From assembly GCA_030848545.1 (NCBI GenBank), contig JAVDCA010000005.1, positions 62,001-126,000 on the forward strand: a stretch of DNA of 64,000 nt, written 5' to 3'. Both the position numbers and the translations under genes were made by a program. This document shows positions 35,653-44,828 of the stretch, piece after piece. Each line of letters starts with the position of its first letter. Position 1 is the stretch's first letter. The notes under the pieces are model-generated. The model was not told where the DNA came from. It did not search any database and saw only the letters and a program-made list of their open reading frames with translations. This DNA comes from Astrobacterium formosum. Lineage in GTDB: Bacteria > Pseudomonadota > Alphaproteobacteria > Rhizobiales > Xanthobacteraceae.

Positions 35653-36642
35653 TCAGGCGGCCATCATCTTTTCGAGCAGCGGCTTGACCTCCGGCTTCAC
35701 GCCCTTGAGCACCGCGTCGCGGGCCTTGGCGGCGAAAGCCTTCTGGTCGCTGTCGACGAAGGTCATGCCCTTCTGCTTGAGCTCGGCCTCGAGGGCCTTC
35801 TCGTCGGCGATGAACAGCGGACGCTCGAACTTCTGGGCGCGCTGGCCGGCCTCGAGCACCAGCTCCTTGTCCTTGGCGGAGAACGACTTGAAGCGCTGCT
35901 CGCTGATGGCGATGTAGATCCACGAGCGCACGTGCTCGGTCAGATTGACGAACTTCTGCACTTCGTTGAAGTTCGCGCTCTTGATCAGCGCCAGCGGGTT
36001 CTCCTGGCCGTCGATGGTGCCGTTTTGCAGCGAGGTGAACACCTCGCCGAACGCCATCGGGGTCGGGCGGGCGCCGAGCGCCGTCCACACGGCGACGAAC
36101 AGCGGCACATTGGGAACGCGCAGCCGCAGGCCGTTGAGGTCTTCCGGCTTCACGATGGCGCGCTTCGAGGTCAGATTGCGCGGCCCGCGCGCCAGATAGG
36201 CGATCGGGCGCACCTGCGCCTTGGCGACGATCTCGTCGTTGATCTGCTTGCCGATGGCACCGGAGGCGATGCGGTCCATCTGCTCGAGCGAAGTGACGCC
36301 GTAGGGAATGGCGAGCAGCGACGCCGACGGCGCCCAGTTCTGCAGGCTTTCGCCGGTGATCACCATGTCGGCGGAGCCGAGTTGCATGCCTTTGATGACG
36401 TCGAGTTCATTACCCAGGGATTCGTTGGGGAACACGACGCATTCGATGCGGCCGTCGCTGAGCGCCTTGATTTCCTCGGCGAATTTCAACGCCGCCTTGT
36501 GCCAGACGTTCTGTTCGTTGGCGAGGTGGCCGAACTTCAGGGTCACCTTCGATTGCGCCTGACCGGTGCCGATCAGCGCCGGAGCCGCGACGCCGACTGC
36601 GGACGCCGCTGCCATTGCCTTCAAGACTTGCCTGCGATTCAT
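35653..36642 (-). CDS. dctP: TRAP transporter substrate-binding protein (DctP family)
   Basis: A 329-residue periplasmic receptor. The N-terminus NRRQVLKAMAAASAVGVAA has a twin-arginine-like motif followed by a hydrophobic stretch and AQA-type end, so Tat export is plausible. DctP landmarks: LKFGHLANEQNVWHKAALKF, ERIECVVFPNESLGNE-like GRIECVVFPNESLGNELDVI, ADMVITGESLQNW, LNGLRLRVPNVPLFVAVWTA with the carboxylate-binding Arg in LRLRVP, and FTSLQNGTIDGQENPL. The ATG at 36642 follows GGAGAGAAG. The carboxylate ligand is unknown. It is the only binding-protein gene for two TRAP permease pairs at this locus. Confidence 0.95.
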   Translation of the reverse strand: MNRRQVLKAMAAASAVGVAAPALIGTGQAQSKVTLKFGHLANEQNVWHKAALKFAEEIKALSDGRIECVVFPNESLGNELDVIKGMQLGSADMVITGESLQNWAPSASLLAIPYGVTSLEQMDRIASGAIGKQINDEIVAKAQVRPIAYLARGPRNLTSKRAIVKPEDLNGLRLRVPNVPLFVAVWTALGARPTPMAFGEVFTSLQNGTIDGQENPLALIKSANFNEVQKFVNLTEHVRSWIYIAISEQRFKSFSAKDKELVLEAGQRAQKFERPLFIADEKALEAELKQKGMTFVDSDQKAFAAKARDAVLKGVKPEVKPLLEKMMAA

Positions 36643-36937
36643 GTCTTCTCTCCGGTTTCCGACGCCTCTCGGCTTACATCCGGAGATGCGGACGGCCGAA
36701 TTCGGCGCGGTGTCATACTGGAATAGTCCGGGTTGGCCGCGGGGATCTTCGGCAACGTGAGGCCTCCGAAGTCCCAGAAACCGCACGTGGCCCTTTTGAT
36801 CATGCACCGGGCGCCGGGCGATTGATATGACGCAAGAGCCGTCCTGAATCGCCCGAAGGTCAAATGCCGGCCGACAGCTACCTGCCGGCTTCGCCCTCGG
36901 CACGCAGGTGTCTGGCTGCCTCCGCGGGCGAGGCGGA

Positions 36938-36966
36938 TTGACACGACTGTATCTCTATACTGTACT
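36938..36966 (+). promoter_or_regulatory. candidate sigma-70-type promoter of the plus-strand TRAP operon
   Basis: TTGACA at 36938-36943, a 17-base spacer, and TGTACT at 36961-36966, about 118 bases before the first ATG. Confidence 0.6.
36946..36963. promoter_or_regulatory. candidate operator overlapping the TRAP promoter
   Basis: ACTGTAT-CTCT-ATACTGT has 7-base arms with one mismatch and occupies the space between the -35 and -10 boxes. Its size and AT content suit a GntR- or LacI-type repressor site, but no candidate regulator lies next to it. Confidence 0.5.
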
Positions 36967-37083
36967 CATCAATCAAGAGTCTGATCGCACGCCCTCCTTC
37001 CACCTCGCGCGACGGTTTGGGACGGGCCCGGTCCCAGCTTTACCGGCCGGGCGGACGAACAGACCGACATGCAGGGGGGCGCC

Positions 37084-37662
37084 ATGACGACCGAAATCCA
37101 CACCAAGGTCGATGCCGACGAACTTGCGCGTGCCATCGATGCGGAATCCGAAGCTGCGATCGACCTTTCCGGCCACACCTTCGAGGATTGGGCGACGGTC
37201 GCGCTGTTCTGGGCCATGACGCTGGCGGTCTTCACGCAGTTCTTCACCCGCTACGTCCTCAACGACAGCTTCGCCTGGACCGAGGAAATCGCCACCTATT
37301 GCCTGGTCGCCATCGTGTTCGTCGGCTCGGCCATGTGCGTGCGACTCAACCGTCACATCCAGGTCGACTTCCTCTACCGCTATCTTCCGGCGGCGCCGGC
37401 GCGGGTCATCGCCACCATGGTCGACGTCGTGCGGTTCGCCTTTTTCGCCTATGCGTCCATCCTGATCTGGCGCTATATCGCCATCGTCGCCGACGAAGAG
37501 ATGACCACCGTCCGATTGCCCAAATACCTGGTCTATGGCTGGGTGTTCGCGGGCTTCGTGCTGATGACGCTGCGTTCCGCGCAGGTGGCGTGGCAGAATT
37601 GGCGGCGCGGCTATTCGGTTCTCGAACGCCCCGAGGCCTACGACATGGCCGAGGCGCGCTGA
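37084..37662 (+). CDS. dctQ: TRAP transporter small permease (DctQ family), second set
   Basis: A 192-residue protein with an N-terminal charged extension of about 35 residues (TEIHTKVDADELARAIDAES) before four membrane helices. The family motif TRYVLNDSFAWTEEIATYCL is clear. The ATG at 37084, with AGGGGGG ahead of it, is preferred over one at 37069. The stop is one base before the ATG of the large permease. Confidence 0.92.
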   Translation: MTTEIHTKVDADELARAIDAESEAAIDLSGHTFEDWATVALFWAMTLAVFTQFFTRYVLNDSFAWTEEIATYCLVAIVFVGSAMCVRLNRHIQVDFLYRYLPAAPARVIATMVDVVRFAFFAYASILIWRYIAIVADEEMTTVRLPKYLVYGWVFAGFVLMTLRSAQVAWQNWRRGYSVLERPEAYDMAEAR

Positions 37663-37663
37663 C

Positions 37664-39070
37664 ATGTGGCTGCTGATCGGCGGATTTCTCGTCCTGATGG
37701 TCCTCGGCCTGCCGGTGGCGCTGTCGATGGCGGTCGCTTCGCTCCTCTACATCCTCGTGAGCGGCACGACGCCGGACGTGATCCTCGCCCAGCGCATGAT
37801 CGCCGGCGTCGAGAGCTTTCCGCTGCTGGCGGTGCCGTTCTTCATCCTCGCCGGCAATCTGATGAACATCGCCGGCGTCACCGGCCGCATCTACCGCTTC
37901 GCCGTGACGCTGGTGGGCTGGATGAAAGGCGGCCTCGGCCACGTCAACATCGTCGGCTCGATGATCTTCGCCGGCATGTCCGGCACCGCCATCGCGGACG
38001 CCGCCGGGCTCGGCACCATCGAGATCAAGGCGATGAAGGACCACGGCTACAACACCGAGTTCGCCGTCGGGGTCACCGCCGCCTCGGCGACCGTCGGGCC
38101 GATCATCCCGCCGTCGCTGCCGTTCGTGATCTACGGCATGATGGCCAACACCTCGATCGGCGCGCTCTTCCTCGCCGGCATCGTGCCGGGCGTGCTGATG
38201 GCCGCCTTGATGATGGCGACGGTCGCCTGGATCGCCCACAAGAACGGCTGGGGTTCCGACACCCCGTTCTCCTGGCGCGCCCTCGGGGAGGCATCCCTCG
38301 AAGTCGTCATGGTGCTCGCTTTCCCGCTCGCGGTCTGGCTGATGATGCGGGCAGGCCTGTCCCCCAATCTCGCCATCGGCATCGCCCTTGCGGCCCTGCT
38401 CGCCGCCGATTGGTTTTTCGACTTCTCCGCCGTCATGGCGCTGATGGCCCCGGTCATCCTCATCGGCGGCATGACCATGGGCTTCTTCACGCCGACGGAA
38501 GCCGCCGTCGCGGCGGTGATCTGGTCGCTCTTCCTCGGCCTCGTCCGCTACCGCTCGATGACGCTACGCTCGCTCGCCAAGGCGACCCTGGACACCATCG
38601 AGACGACCGCCTCGGTGCTCTTCATCGTCACCGCCGCCTCCATTTTCGCCTGGCTGCTGACGGCGAGCCAGGCGGCGCAGCTGCTGTCCGACGCCATTCT
38701 CGGCTTCACCCAGAACAAATGGGTGTTCCTGCTGCTCGCCAATCTCCTGGTGCTCTTCGTCGGCTGCTTCATCGACACCATCGCGGCCATCACCGTGCTG
38801 GTGCCGATCCTGTTGCCGATCGTGCTCAAGCTCGGCATCGACCCCGTCCATTTCGGCGTCGTCATCGTCCTCAACCTGATGATCGGCCTCCTGCATCCGC
38901 CGCTCGGCATGGTGCTGTTCGTGCTCGCGCGCGTGGCGCGACTCTCCGTCGAACGCACCACCATGGCGATCCTGCCGTGGCTGGTGCCGCTCCTCCTCGC
39001 TTTGGCCGCCATCACCTACATCCCCGACCTGACGCTCGGGCTGCCGCGGTTCATGGGGCTCGTGCGCTGA
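37664..39070 (+). CDS. dctM: TRAP transporter large permease (DctM family), second set
   Basis: A 468-residue membrane protein, about 40 residues longer than the first DctM, mostly through the middle segment around FSWRALGEASLEVVMVLAFP. Signatures are SFPLLAVPFFILAGNLMNIA, SMIFAGMSGTAIADAAGLGT, ATVGPIIPPSLPFVIYGMMA and LNLMIGLLHPPLGMVLFVLA. It lacks a linked binding-protein gene downstream; the next gene is a methyltransferase-like DUF938. It would therefore need the DctP encoded on the other side of the control region or an unlinked one. Confidence 0.94.
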   Translation: MWLLIGGFLVLMVLGLPVALSMAVASLLYILVSGTTPDVILAQRMIAGVESFPLLAVPFFILAGNLMNIAGVTGRIYRFAVTLVGWMKGGLGHVNIVGSMIFAGMSGTAIADAAGLGTIEIKAMKDHGYNTEFAVGVTAASATVGPIIPPSLPFVIYGMMANTSIGALFLAGIVPGVLMAALMMATVAWIAHKNGWGSDTPFSWRALGEASLEVVMVLAFPLAVWLMMRAGLSPNLAIGIALAALLAADWFFDFSAVMALMAPVILIGGMTMGFFTPTEAAVAAVIWSLFLGLVRYRSMTLRSLAKATLDTIETTASVLFIVTAASIFAWLLTASQAAQLLSDAILGFTQNKWVFLLLANLLVLFVGCFIDTIAAITVLVPILLPIVLKLGIDPVHFGVVIVLNLMIGLLHPPLGMVLFVLARVARLSVERTTMAILPWLVPLLLALAAITYIPDLTLGLPRFMGLVR

Positions 39071-39129
39071 AGGCGAATGCCGAACATATCTTCCTTTTCC
39101 GGAATCGGCGGCTGTCCTAACTTTCTGCC

Positions 39130-39732
39130 ATGACCGACCCTCGCCGTTACGCCCCGTCCGCCGCGCGCAATCGCGACCCTATCCTCGCGATCCTGCGCGG
39201 TGTTCTGCCGGCGAGCGGACTCGTCTTGGAAATCGCCAGCGGCACGGGCGAGCACATCGCCCATTTCGCACGCGCCCTGCCCGGCCTCGACTGGCAGCCC
39301 AGCGACCGCGACGACGGCCTGTTCGCCTCGATCGTCGCCCACGGGGTCGACCTCGCCGACGGCAACTTCCTTCCGCCCATGTGCCTCGATGCCGCCGCGA
39401 CCGACTGGCCGGTGGCGCGGGTCGACGCCATCGTGTGCATCAATATGATCCACATCGCTCCGTGGCCGGCCTGCGAGGGACTGATGCGGGGCGCCGGTCG
39501 CGTGCTGCCGCCCGACGGGGTCCTCTTTCTCTACGGCCCCTACAAGCTCGACGGCCGCCATACGGCGGAGAGCAACGCCGCCTTCGATCAGTCTCTGCGC
39601 AGCCGGAATCCGGAGTGGGGCGTGCGCGACCTCGGCGAAGTGACGGCGCTGGCGGCATGCCACGGCCTCGCCCTGGCCGGAACCGTCGCGATGCCGGCCA
39701 ACAATTTCAGTGTTGTTTTCCGCAAAAGCTGA
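39130..39732 (+). CDS. DUF938 family protein, SAM-dependent methyltransferase-like
   Basis: A 200-residue protein with a class I methyltransferase fold: LVLEIASGTGEHIAHFA (residues 32-48) is the SAM-binding glycine loop, DWQPSDRDD the acidic second strand, and VDAIVCINMIHIAPW the fourth strand. YAPSAARNRDPIL at the N-terminus and GVLFLYGPYKLDG in the middle are DUF938 signatures. The substrate is unknown. It converges on a metallophosphoesterase gene 14 bases away. Confidence 0.88.
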   Translation: MTDPRRYAPSAARNRDPILAILRGVLPASGLVLEIASGTGEHIAHFARALPGLDWQPSDRDDGLFASIVAHGVDLADGNFLPPMCLDAAATDWPVARVDAIVCINMIHIAPWPACEGLMRGAGRVLPPDGVLFLYGPYKLDGRHTAESNAAFDQSLRSRNPEWGVRDLGEVTALAACHGLALAGTVAMPANNFSVVFRKS

Positions 39733-39746
39733 CCATGCCGCGGCAC

Positions 39747-40556
39747 CTACGGGCCGGCGCAGGGCGGACCGCGAGCGATCAATTCGTCGTTCAGAAAATC
39801 GAAAGAGTGAACGGCAAGCCGGTCCTCGCCGAGGTCGATGAGGTTGTAGTTCGCCTTGCCGGACGCCCAGGCGACGGCGTCGGTGTCGAAGTCGAGCAGG
39901 ATCTGGTGGGCACTGCCGCGGGCGGCCGTGTACGGCAGTCCGCCCGGATAGACGCCGCTGACCGGGATATGGATGTGACCGAAGAAGATATGCCGGATGC
40001 CGCCTCGGTGAGCACGCAGCAGGGCGAGAAAACCCTCCGGATCGTGCAGGCAGATATTGACGAAGTGCGGCACGCCGACCGAAAGCGGCGGATGATGCAG
40101 GAAGACCGTCACCGGCCGGTCGCCGGCCTCCGCCAGACGGGCGGCGATCCAGGCGAGGCGCCTGTCGCACAGACGCCCACCGATCGAGCCCTCCTCGAGA
40201 CTGTCGAGAAACAGGAGCCTCCCCTGCGGTCCCGGGGCGTCGAGACAGGACTGGATGAACCCATCGGCATCGATCGGGTGGTCGGGAAAGGCGGCGCGAA
40301 ACAGCGCCCGGCGATCATGGTTGCCCATCAGCAGACGAACCGGCGCGCGGATGCGCCCGATCAGGTCTCTGAACAGGGCGTAGGAGGCAGGCTCGCGGTC
40401 GCCAACGAGGTCGCCGGTGACGACCACGAGATCGGCGTCCGCATGGCGCCGGGCGACATCGTCGACCACGGCGGCGAACCTTGTCGCGGTGTCAACCGTG
40501 CGGACGCACTCGCCATGGGCGCGCACATGCGGATCGGTCAGGTGAATGATCTTCAT
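39747..40556 (-). CDS. metallophosphoesterase, CpdA-like
   Basis: A 269-residue calcineurin-like phosphoesterase with all five metal-site blocks: HLTDPHV (Asp8, His10), VVTGDLVGD, MGNHDRRA, FLHHPPLSVG and FFGHIHIPVSG. Length and order match class III cyclic-nucleotide phosphodiesterases (CpdA/IcC), so cAMP or another phosphodiester is a reasonable but unproven substrate. The ATG at 40556 starts directly at the first strand; an upstream start at 40604 adds basic residues without homology. Confidence 0.9.
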   Translation of the reverse strand: MKIIHLTDPHVRAHGECVRTVDTATRFAAVVDDVARRHADADLVVVTGDLVGDREPASYALFRDLIGRIRAPVRLLMGNHDRRALFRAAFPDHPIDADGFIQSCLDAPGPQGRLLFLDSLEEGSIGGRLCDRRLAWIAARLAEAGDRPVTVFLHHPPLSVGVPHFVNICLHDPEGFLALLRAHRGGIRHIFFGHIHIPVSGVYPGGLPYTAARGSAHQILLDFDTDAVAWASGKANYNLIDLGEDRLAVHSFDFLNDELIARGPPCAGP

Positions 40557-40664
40557 GGGTTCTGTCGAATCGCGTGGAGGCTTCCGCAACCACCGGTACG
40601 ACAATCCCCGGCTCTCGTCCGCCCGGCAAAAAACCTAGATTGACCGGATTGCCGGGCATTCCGG

Positions 40665-41537
40665 TCATCCCGCTCCACCGAGCTTCAGCGCCCGGACCGC
40701 GTTTTCCTTGAGGATCAGTTGGTGGACCTCCGGCCTGAAGCCGGCGTCCTTGAAATCATCGATCCAGCGGTCGGGTGCGATCAGGGGAAAGTCAGAACCG
40801 AACAGCATCTTGGTCTTCAAGGGCCCGTTGGCGTACTGCACCAGTTGCGGCGAGAAATATTTCGGCGACCAGCCGGACAGATCGATAAAGACATTCGGCT
40901 TGTGCAGGCAGATGGACAAGGCCTCGTCCTGCCACGGCCAGGACGGATGCGCGATGATGATGGTCATATCGGGAAAATCGACGGCGACATCGTCGATGTG
41001 GATCGGATTCGAGTATTTCAGCCGCAGCCCGCCGCCACCCGGCATGCCGGTGCCGATCCCCGAATGGCCGCTGTGAAAGACCGCCGGCAATTTGTGTTCG
41101 GCGATCACCTCGTAGAGCGGATAGGCCATGCGGTCGTTGGGAAAGAAACCCTGCAGGGTGGGATGAAACTTGAAGCCGCGGATCACGCCGGCCGCGATCA
41201 GGTCGCGGGCCTCGCGCACGCCCAACCGGCCCTTGTGCGGGTCGATGCTGGCGAACGCCATCATGATGTCACTGTTGGCGGCCGCGGCGTCCGCCACCTC
41301 CTCATTGGATATGCGGCGCGCCCCGATCTCGTGCTCGCAGTCCACCGTGAACATGACGAGACCGAGGCGGCGCTCGCGATAATACGCGACGGTCTCGGCG
41401 ATGGTCGGCCGCTTGCCGGTCTTGAAGTACTTGTTCGCCGCCGCCTCATAGGGCTGCCAGACCTCGTCTTGCGGCTGGCGGCAGGACACCTCGGCGTGGG
41501 TGTGCACGTCGATGGCAACGAGACCGTCGATGTTCAT
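40665..41537 (-). CDS. amidohydrolase-2 family protein (decarboxylase/hydratase-type TIM barrel)
   Basis: A 290-residue metal-dependent hydrolase or decarboxylase of the ACMSD/gamma-resorcylate decarboxylase-like family. Metal ligands are visible: AIDVHTH (His12, His14), FHSGHSGIG, IIIAHPSWPWQDEA and LFGSDFPLI with the final Asp. FKFHPTLQGFFPND matches the substrate-proximal segment of the family. Its ATG overlaps the stop of the feruloyl-CoA synthase-like gene (ATGA), so it is part of the aromatic-acid operon and may act on a product such as a hydroxybenzoate, which is inference. Confidence 0.86.
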   Translation of the reverse strand: MNIDGLVAIDVHTHAEVSCRQPQDEVWQPYEAAANKYFKTGKRPTIAETVAYYRERRLGLVMFTVDCEHEIGARRISNEEVADAAAANSDIMMAFASIDPHKGRLGVREARDLIAAGVIRGFKFHPTLQGFFPNDRMAYPLYEVIAEHKLPAVFHSGHSGIGTGMPGGGGLRLKYSNPIHIDDVAVDFPDMTIIIAHPSWPWQDEALSICLHKPNVFIDLSGWSPKYFSPQLVQYANGPLKTKMLFGSDFPLIAPDRWIDDFKDAGFRPEVHQLILKENAVRALKLGGAG

Positions 41538-43384
41538 GACGCGCACTCCTGCACTTCGGCGGGGCGGATGACCCGGTGCGAACCGGCGTAGAGCTCGGCG
41601 ACCAGATCGGGATGGCGGGCCAGCATGGTGCGCTGGTTGATCGACCCCTTGTCGGTGACCTCACCGGCGTCGAGCGAGAGCGTTTCGGTGAAGACGAGCG
41701 CCCGGGCGATCCGGAAGGAACTGCCGCCGACACCCGCATTGAGGTGCGCAAGTCCCTCCGCGATGCGCGCCCGCAGGCGCGGGCTCGACAGCACGTCGGC
41801 CGGCGCGCCGCCCGCCCCGGATGCCATGCGGCAGGCGTCGAGATCGGGAATAAGCAGCGCCGTCACCTCGTCGCGGTCGTGGCCGGCGATGACGGCATCG
41901 CGGATGAGCGGCGCCAACTGCTCAATGATGCGGGCCCGCAGCGGCCCGACGCTCACCCAGGTTCCGCTCGCCAGCTTGAAGTCCTCGGCGATGCGGCCAT
42001 CGAAGACGAACCCCTTTTCCGGGTCGGATTCGTCGGCGAAAGAAAGAGCGTCGCCGAGGAAATAGAAGCCTTCCGAGTCGAACACGCCCGCGGCCAGTTC
42101 CGGCTGCCGCCAGTAGCCGGGTGTCACCAGCGGCCCGCGGACCCATGCGGCGAGCTTGCCGAGCGTCGGCACGAGCTTCAATTCGACGCCGACATTGGGA
42201 ATCCCGATCACGCCGGGCGCGCGCGCCCTGGCGGTGACGCTCAGGGCCGACGGCGCCGTTTCGGTGGAGCCGAGCGAGGTCAGCATGGGCACGGGATCGC
42301 CGCGCACTTCCCTGGACATGCGTTCGAGCGTCTCGCGGATATGGGGCGCGAGCGCCGCGCCCGCATAGAACATGAACTGCAGGCGGCTGAAGAACGTGCG
42401 GCGAAGTTCCGCTTCGCGGTCCAGATAAGGCAGGAGCATCTCGTAGCCCTTCGGCACATTGTAGTAGACCGTCGGCGCAACATCGCGCAGGTTGCGCACG
42501 GTCTCTTCGAACGTGCCTGGCAAAGGCTTGCCTTCGTCGATATGCAGCGTTCCGCCGTTCGCGAGGACGATGCCGACATTGTGGTTGGCGCCGAAAGTGT
42601 GGCTCCAGGGCAGCCAGTCGACCAGAACCGGCGGCGTATCGGCAAGGCTCGGATAGGCGGCGCGGATCATGGCCTGGTTGCTGGTCAACATCCGCTGGGT
42701 GTTGATCACGCCCTTCGGGGCGCCGGTGGATCCGGACGTGAACAGGATCTTGGCGATGGTGTCGGGACCGATCGCGGCCTGTGCGGCGTCGAGGGCCGGT
42801 CCCGGCGTGGCGATGGTCAGATCCGAGAATGGCGTCGCGGCGCGCATGCCCTCCCCGCCTCGTCCGACCACCAGTTCGGCATCACTCGGCCCGGCCGCTT
42901 CGATGGCCCTGGCGAACGGAGCGCCGTCGGCGGCGAATACCAGACCGGGTGTCAGCAGCGCGAGGATCGTGCGCAGCTTGCCGAAATCCGACGACAGCAG
43001 CGAATATGGCGGCGAAATGGAGGCATAGGGAATGCCGGCATACATCGCACCGAAGCCCAAGAGTGCATGCTCGATGCCGTTGCCGGACAACACGGCGACC
43101 GGTCGCTCGGCCGACAGCCCGCGATCGAGCAGCGCCTGGGCGATCCGACGCGCCAGTTCACGGGCCTCGGCGTAGGTGACGCTCCGCCATCGGCCGCTGG
43201 CTTGGCGCTGGGCCAGAAAGGCGCGTCCGGGCGCCGCCTGCGCCCAATGGTCGAGCCAATGTGTCACGGCCCCTGGATATGGGCCGAGCGTGTGCGGCGA
43301 ACGCACGATCATGCTGCCGTCCGGACGACGGATCAGGTCGACGTCTGAAGGCCCGAAACGCAGCCGTGGCGCGGCCGTTTCCAT
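41534..43384 (-). CDS. fcs: feruloyl-CoA synthase-like AMP-dependent ligase
   Basis: A 616-residue adenylate-forming enzyme that would activate a hydroxycinnamate or similar acid to its CoA thioester. The P-loop-like motif is ILFTSGSTGAPKGVINTQ. DWLPWSHTFGANHNVGIVLA and YAGAALAPHIRETLERM follow, and the late motifs GFYFLGDAL and FDGRIAEDFKLASGTWVSVG match feruloyl-CoA synthases rather than acetyl-CoA synthetases. Length is normal for Fcs. Upstream in the operon are a MarR regulator and a crotonase, downstream an amidohydrolase; this is the gene set of a non-beta-oxidative hydroxycinnamate route, though vanillin dehydrogenase is absent here. Confidence 0.88.
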   Translation of the reverse strand: METAAPRLRFGPSDVDLIRRPDGSMIVRSPHTLGPYPGAVTHWLDHWAQAAPGRAFLAQRQASGRWRSVTYAEARELARRIAQALLDRGLSAERPVAVLSGNGIEHALLGFGAMYAGIPYASISPPYSLLSSDFGKLRTILALLTPGLVFAADGAPFARAIEAAGPSDAELVVGRGGEGMRAATPFSDLTIATPGPALDAAQAAIGPDTIAKILFTSGSTGAPKGVINTQRMLTSNQAMIRAAYPSLADTPPVLVDWLPWSHTFGANHNVGIVLANGGTLHIDEGKPLPGTFEETVRNLRDVAPTVYYNVPKGYEMLLPYLDREAELRRTFFSRLQFMFYAGAALAPHIRETLERMSREVRGDPVPMLTSLGSTETAPSALSVTARARAPGVIGIPNVGVELKLVPTLGKLAAWVRGPLVTPGYWRQPELAAGVFDSEGFYFLGDALSFADESDPEKGFVFDGRIAEDFKLASGTWVSVGPLRARIIEQLAPLIRDAVIAGHDRDEVTALLIPDLDACRMASGAGGAPADVLSSPRLRARIAEGLAHLNAGVGGSSFRIARALVFTETLSLDAGEVTDKGSINQRTMLARHPDLVAELYAGSHRVIRPAEVQECAS

Positions 43385-43440
43385 CTTCGTTTTCTCCCTC
43401 GACCCTTCGTCATGCGAAGGTTGTTCTTCTGAGTGCTCGA

Positions 43441-44283
43441 TCAGGGATCGGGTTTTGCCTTGAACGCCTTCTTGTCAAAAAAGTCCTGCAGGCGCTGTTG
43501 GGCCTCGGGCGTATGGCCGGCGATCGCGGCCATCAGCGACTCGGTGAACAGTCCCGCGGCGGGATCGCTTTCGGCGATGCGCGGCAACGCCTGAAGGGCG
43601 GCGAAGTTGGTGATGGCCGCATTGCCGGCGATCTTGTGCGCGAGCCCGAGGGCTTGCGACAGCCCTTCCCCCGGGGCGACCAGATACTGGCTGATCCCGG
43701 CCGCATGGCCTTCTTCGGCCGACAATACCCGGCCGGTCAGCATCAGGTCCTGGACGCGGGCGACGCCGATCAGGCGCGTGATGCGCACCGAGCCGCCGCC
43801 ACCGAGGAACAGACCCCGCTGGGCCTCCGGCAAGGCATAGAACGCGGAGGACTCCGCGACCCGGATATGCGTTGCGGCCGCGAGTTCGAGGCCGCCGCCG
43901 ACGACGGCGCCGGCGAGCACGCTGACCACCGGCACGCGACCGAACTGAATCTCGTGGAAGGCACGATGCCAGGTGCGTGAATGCGCGATGCCGTCATGGA
44001 TGCTCGCGTGCCGGGCGGCTTCCTTGAGATCGAGACCGGCGCAGAAGTGCTCGCCATCGCCGTGAATCACGACGGCGCCGATGCCCTCGGCAAGCTCGGC
44101 GAAGAGCCGGCCGAGCCCCTGCACGGTGCCGAGGTCGAGGGCATTGCGCTTGGCCGCCCGCGTCAGCCGGACCACGAGGACATCGCCGTCGCGAGAGAGG
44201 GTCAGAGTATCGGGCAGTTCGACCGACGGCATCCGGACATCCTCTGTTCGGGCATCATCTTCGCTTCGCAGACCCGTGTCCAT
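43441..44283 (-). CDS. crotonase-family enoyl-CoA hydratase/lyase (hydroxycinnamoyl-CoA type likely)
   Basis: A 280-residue crotonase. The oxyanion-hole segments are GDGEHFCAGLDLKEAARHA and LAGAVVGGGLELAAATHIRV; the catalytic-Glu region reads FYALPEAQRGLFLGGGGSVR. Context with a feruloyl-CoA synthase-like ligase suggests hydration and aldol-type cleavage of feruloyl- or coumaroyl-CoA to an aromatic aldehyde, but plain enoyl-CoA hydratase activity cannot be excluded. The ATG at 44283 overlaps the MarR stop by one base (TGATG); it lies 56 bases ahead of the ligase gene. Confidence 0.86.
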   Translation of the reverse strand: MDTGLRSEDDARTEDVRMPSVELPDTLTLSRDGDVLVVRLTRAAKRNALDLGTVQGLGRLFAELAEGIGAVVIHGDGEHFCAGLDLKEAARHASIHDGIAHSRTWHRAFHEIQFGRVPVVSVLAGAVVGGGLELAAATHIRVAESSAFYALPEAQRGLFLGGGGSVRITRLIGVARVQDLMLTGRVLSAEEGHAAGISQYLVAPGEGLSQALGLAHKIAGNAAITNFAALQALPRIAESDPAAGLFTESLMAAIAGHTPEAQQRLQDFFDKKAFKAKPDP

Positions 44284-44780
44284 CAACCGAAGTCCTTCAG
44301 CAGGGCCGCAAGTTCCCGATATCGCCTGGCGCCCAGCCGGCGCTCGAGCCGGCGCTCATGGTCCTGCGCCAGCGCCTTGATGCGCGTCAGCGCGTCTTCG
44401 CCCGCACCGGTCAGGAACAAGGCATGCGACCGTCCGTCGTCGACCGAGGGCAGTCGCTGGATCCAGCCGCGCCGTTCGAGCTCGTGCAGCATCTTGGCGA
44501 GGGCGGCACGCTCGATGTTCAGGCTGCGGGCGATGGCAGCCTGCGGCTGGCCGGGATTGCGCTCGATCAGGACCAGCACCGAGAACTGCGCCGGGCGAAC
44601 GTTGAACGGCGCCAGGGCGGTGATCAACTGCTGAAAGATCTCCACCTGCAGCCGGCGGACGAAATAGCCCAGATGGCCTTCGAGGATACCGAGGTCGAGG
44701 CGGGCCGCCTCGGCGCCCGCCCGGCTGTCCTCCCCGATCACCGGAACGGCCCGCTGTGACGGGCGCGGCTTGGCGGCCAT
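44283..44780 (-). CDS. MarR-family regulator of the aromatic-acid operon
   Basis: A 165-residue winged-helix regulator: VEIFQQLITALAPFNVRPAQ, FSVLVLIERNPGQPQAAIA, NIERAALAKMLHELERRGWI as recognition helix and wing (PSVDDGRSHALFLT). It resembles CouR/FerR/HcaR-type repressors that release DNA on binding a hydroxycinnamoyl-CoA. It is first in a MarR-crotonase-ligase-amidohydrolase operon and lies 48 bases from a perfect palindrome, its probable operator. Confidence 0.9.
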   Translation of the reverse strand: MAAKPRPSQRAVPVIGEDSRAGAEAARLDLGILEGHLGYFVRRLQVEIFQQLITALAPFNVRPAQFSVLVLIERNPGQPQAAIARSLNIERAALAKMLHELERRGWIQRLPSVDDGRSHALFLTGAGEDALTRIKALAQDHERRLERRLGARRYRELAALLKDFG

Positions 44781-44828
44781 GGACGCTTCCCTCTCCTATG
44801 GACCACGAAGGATTGGCTTGACGCGGAT

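Larger units (their letters stand above)
36643..37083. other. divergent TRAP control region
   Basis: A 441-base gap between the two divergent TRAP operons. It holds a promoter and a palindrome facing the plus-strand operon (listed separately). No reading frame looks real. No regulator gene is adjacent. Confidence 0.55.

Noticed and set aside
33602..35917. 771-codon plus-strand frame across the first TRAP operon
   Set aside because: Runs opposite three clear TRAP genes and is rich in Asp/His/Arg/Gln shadow composition.
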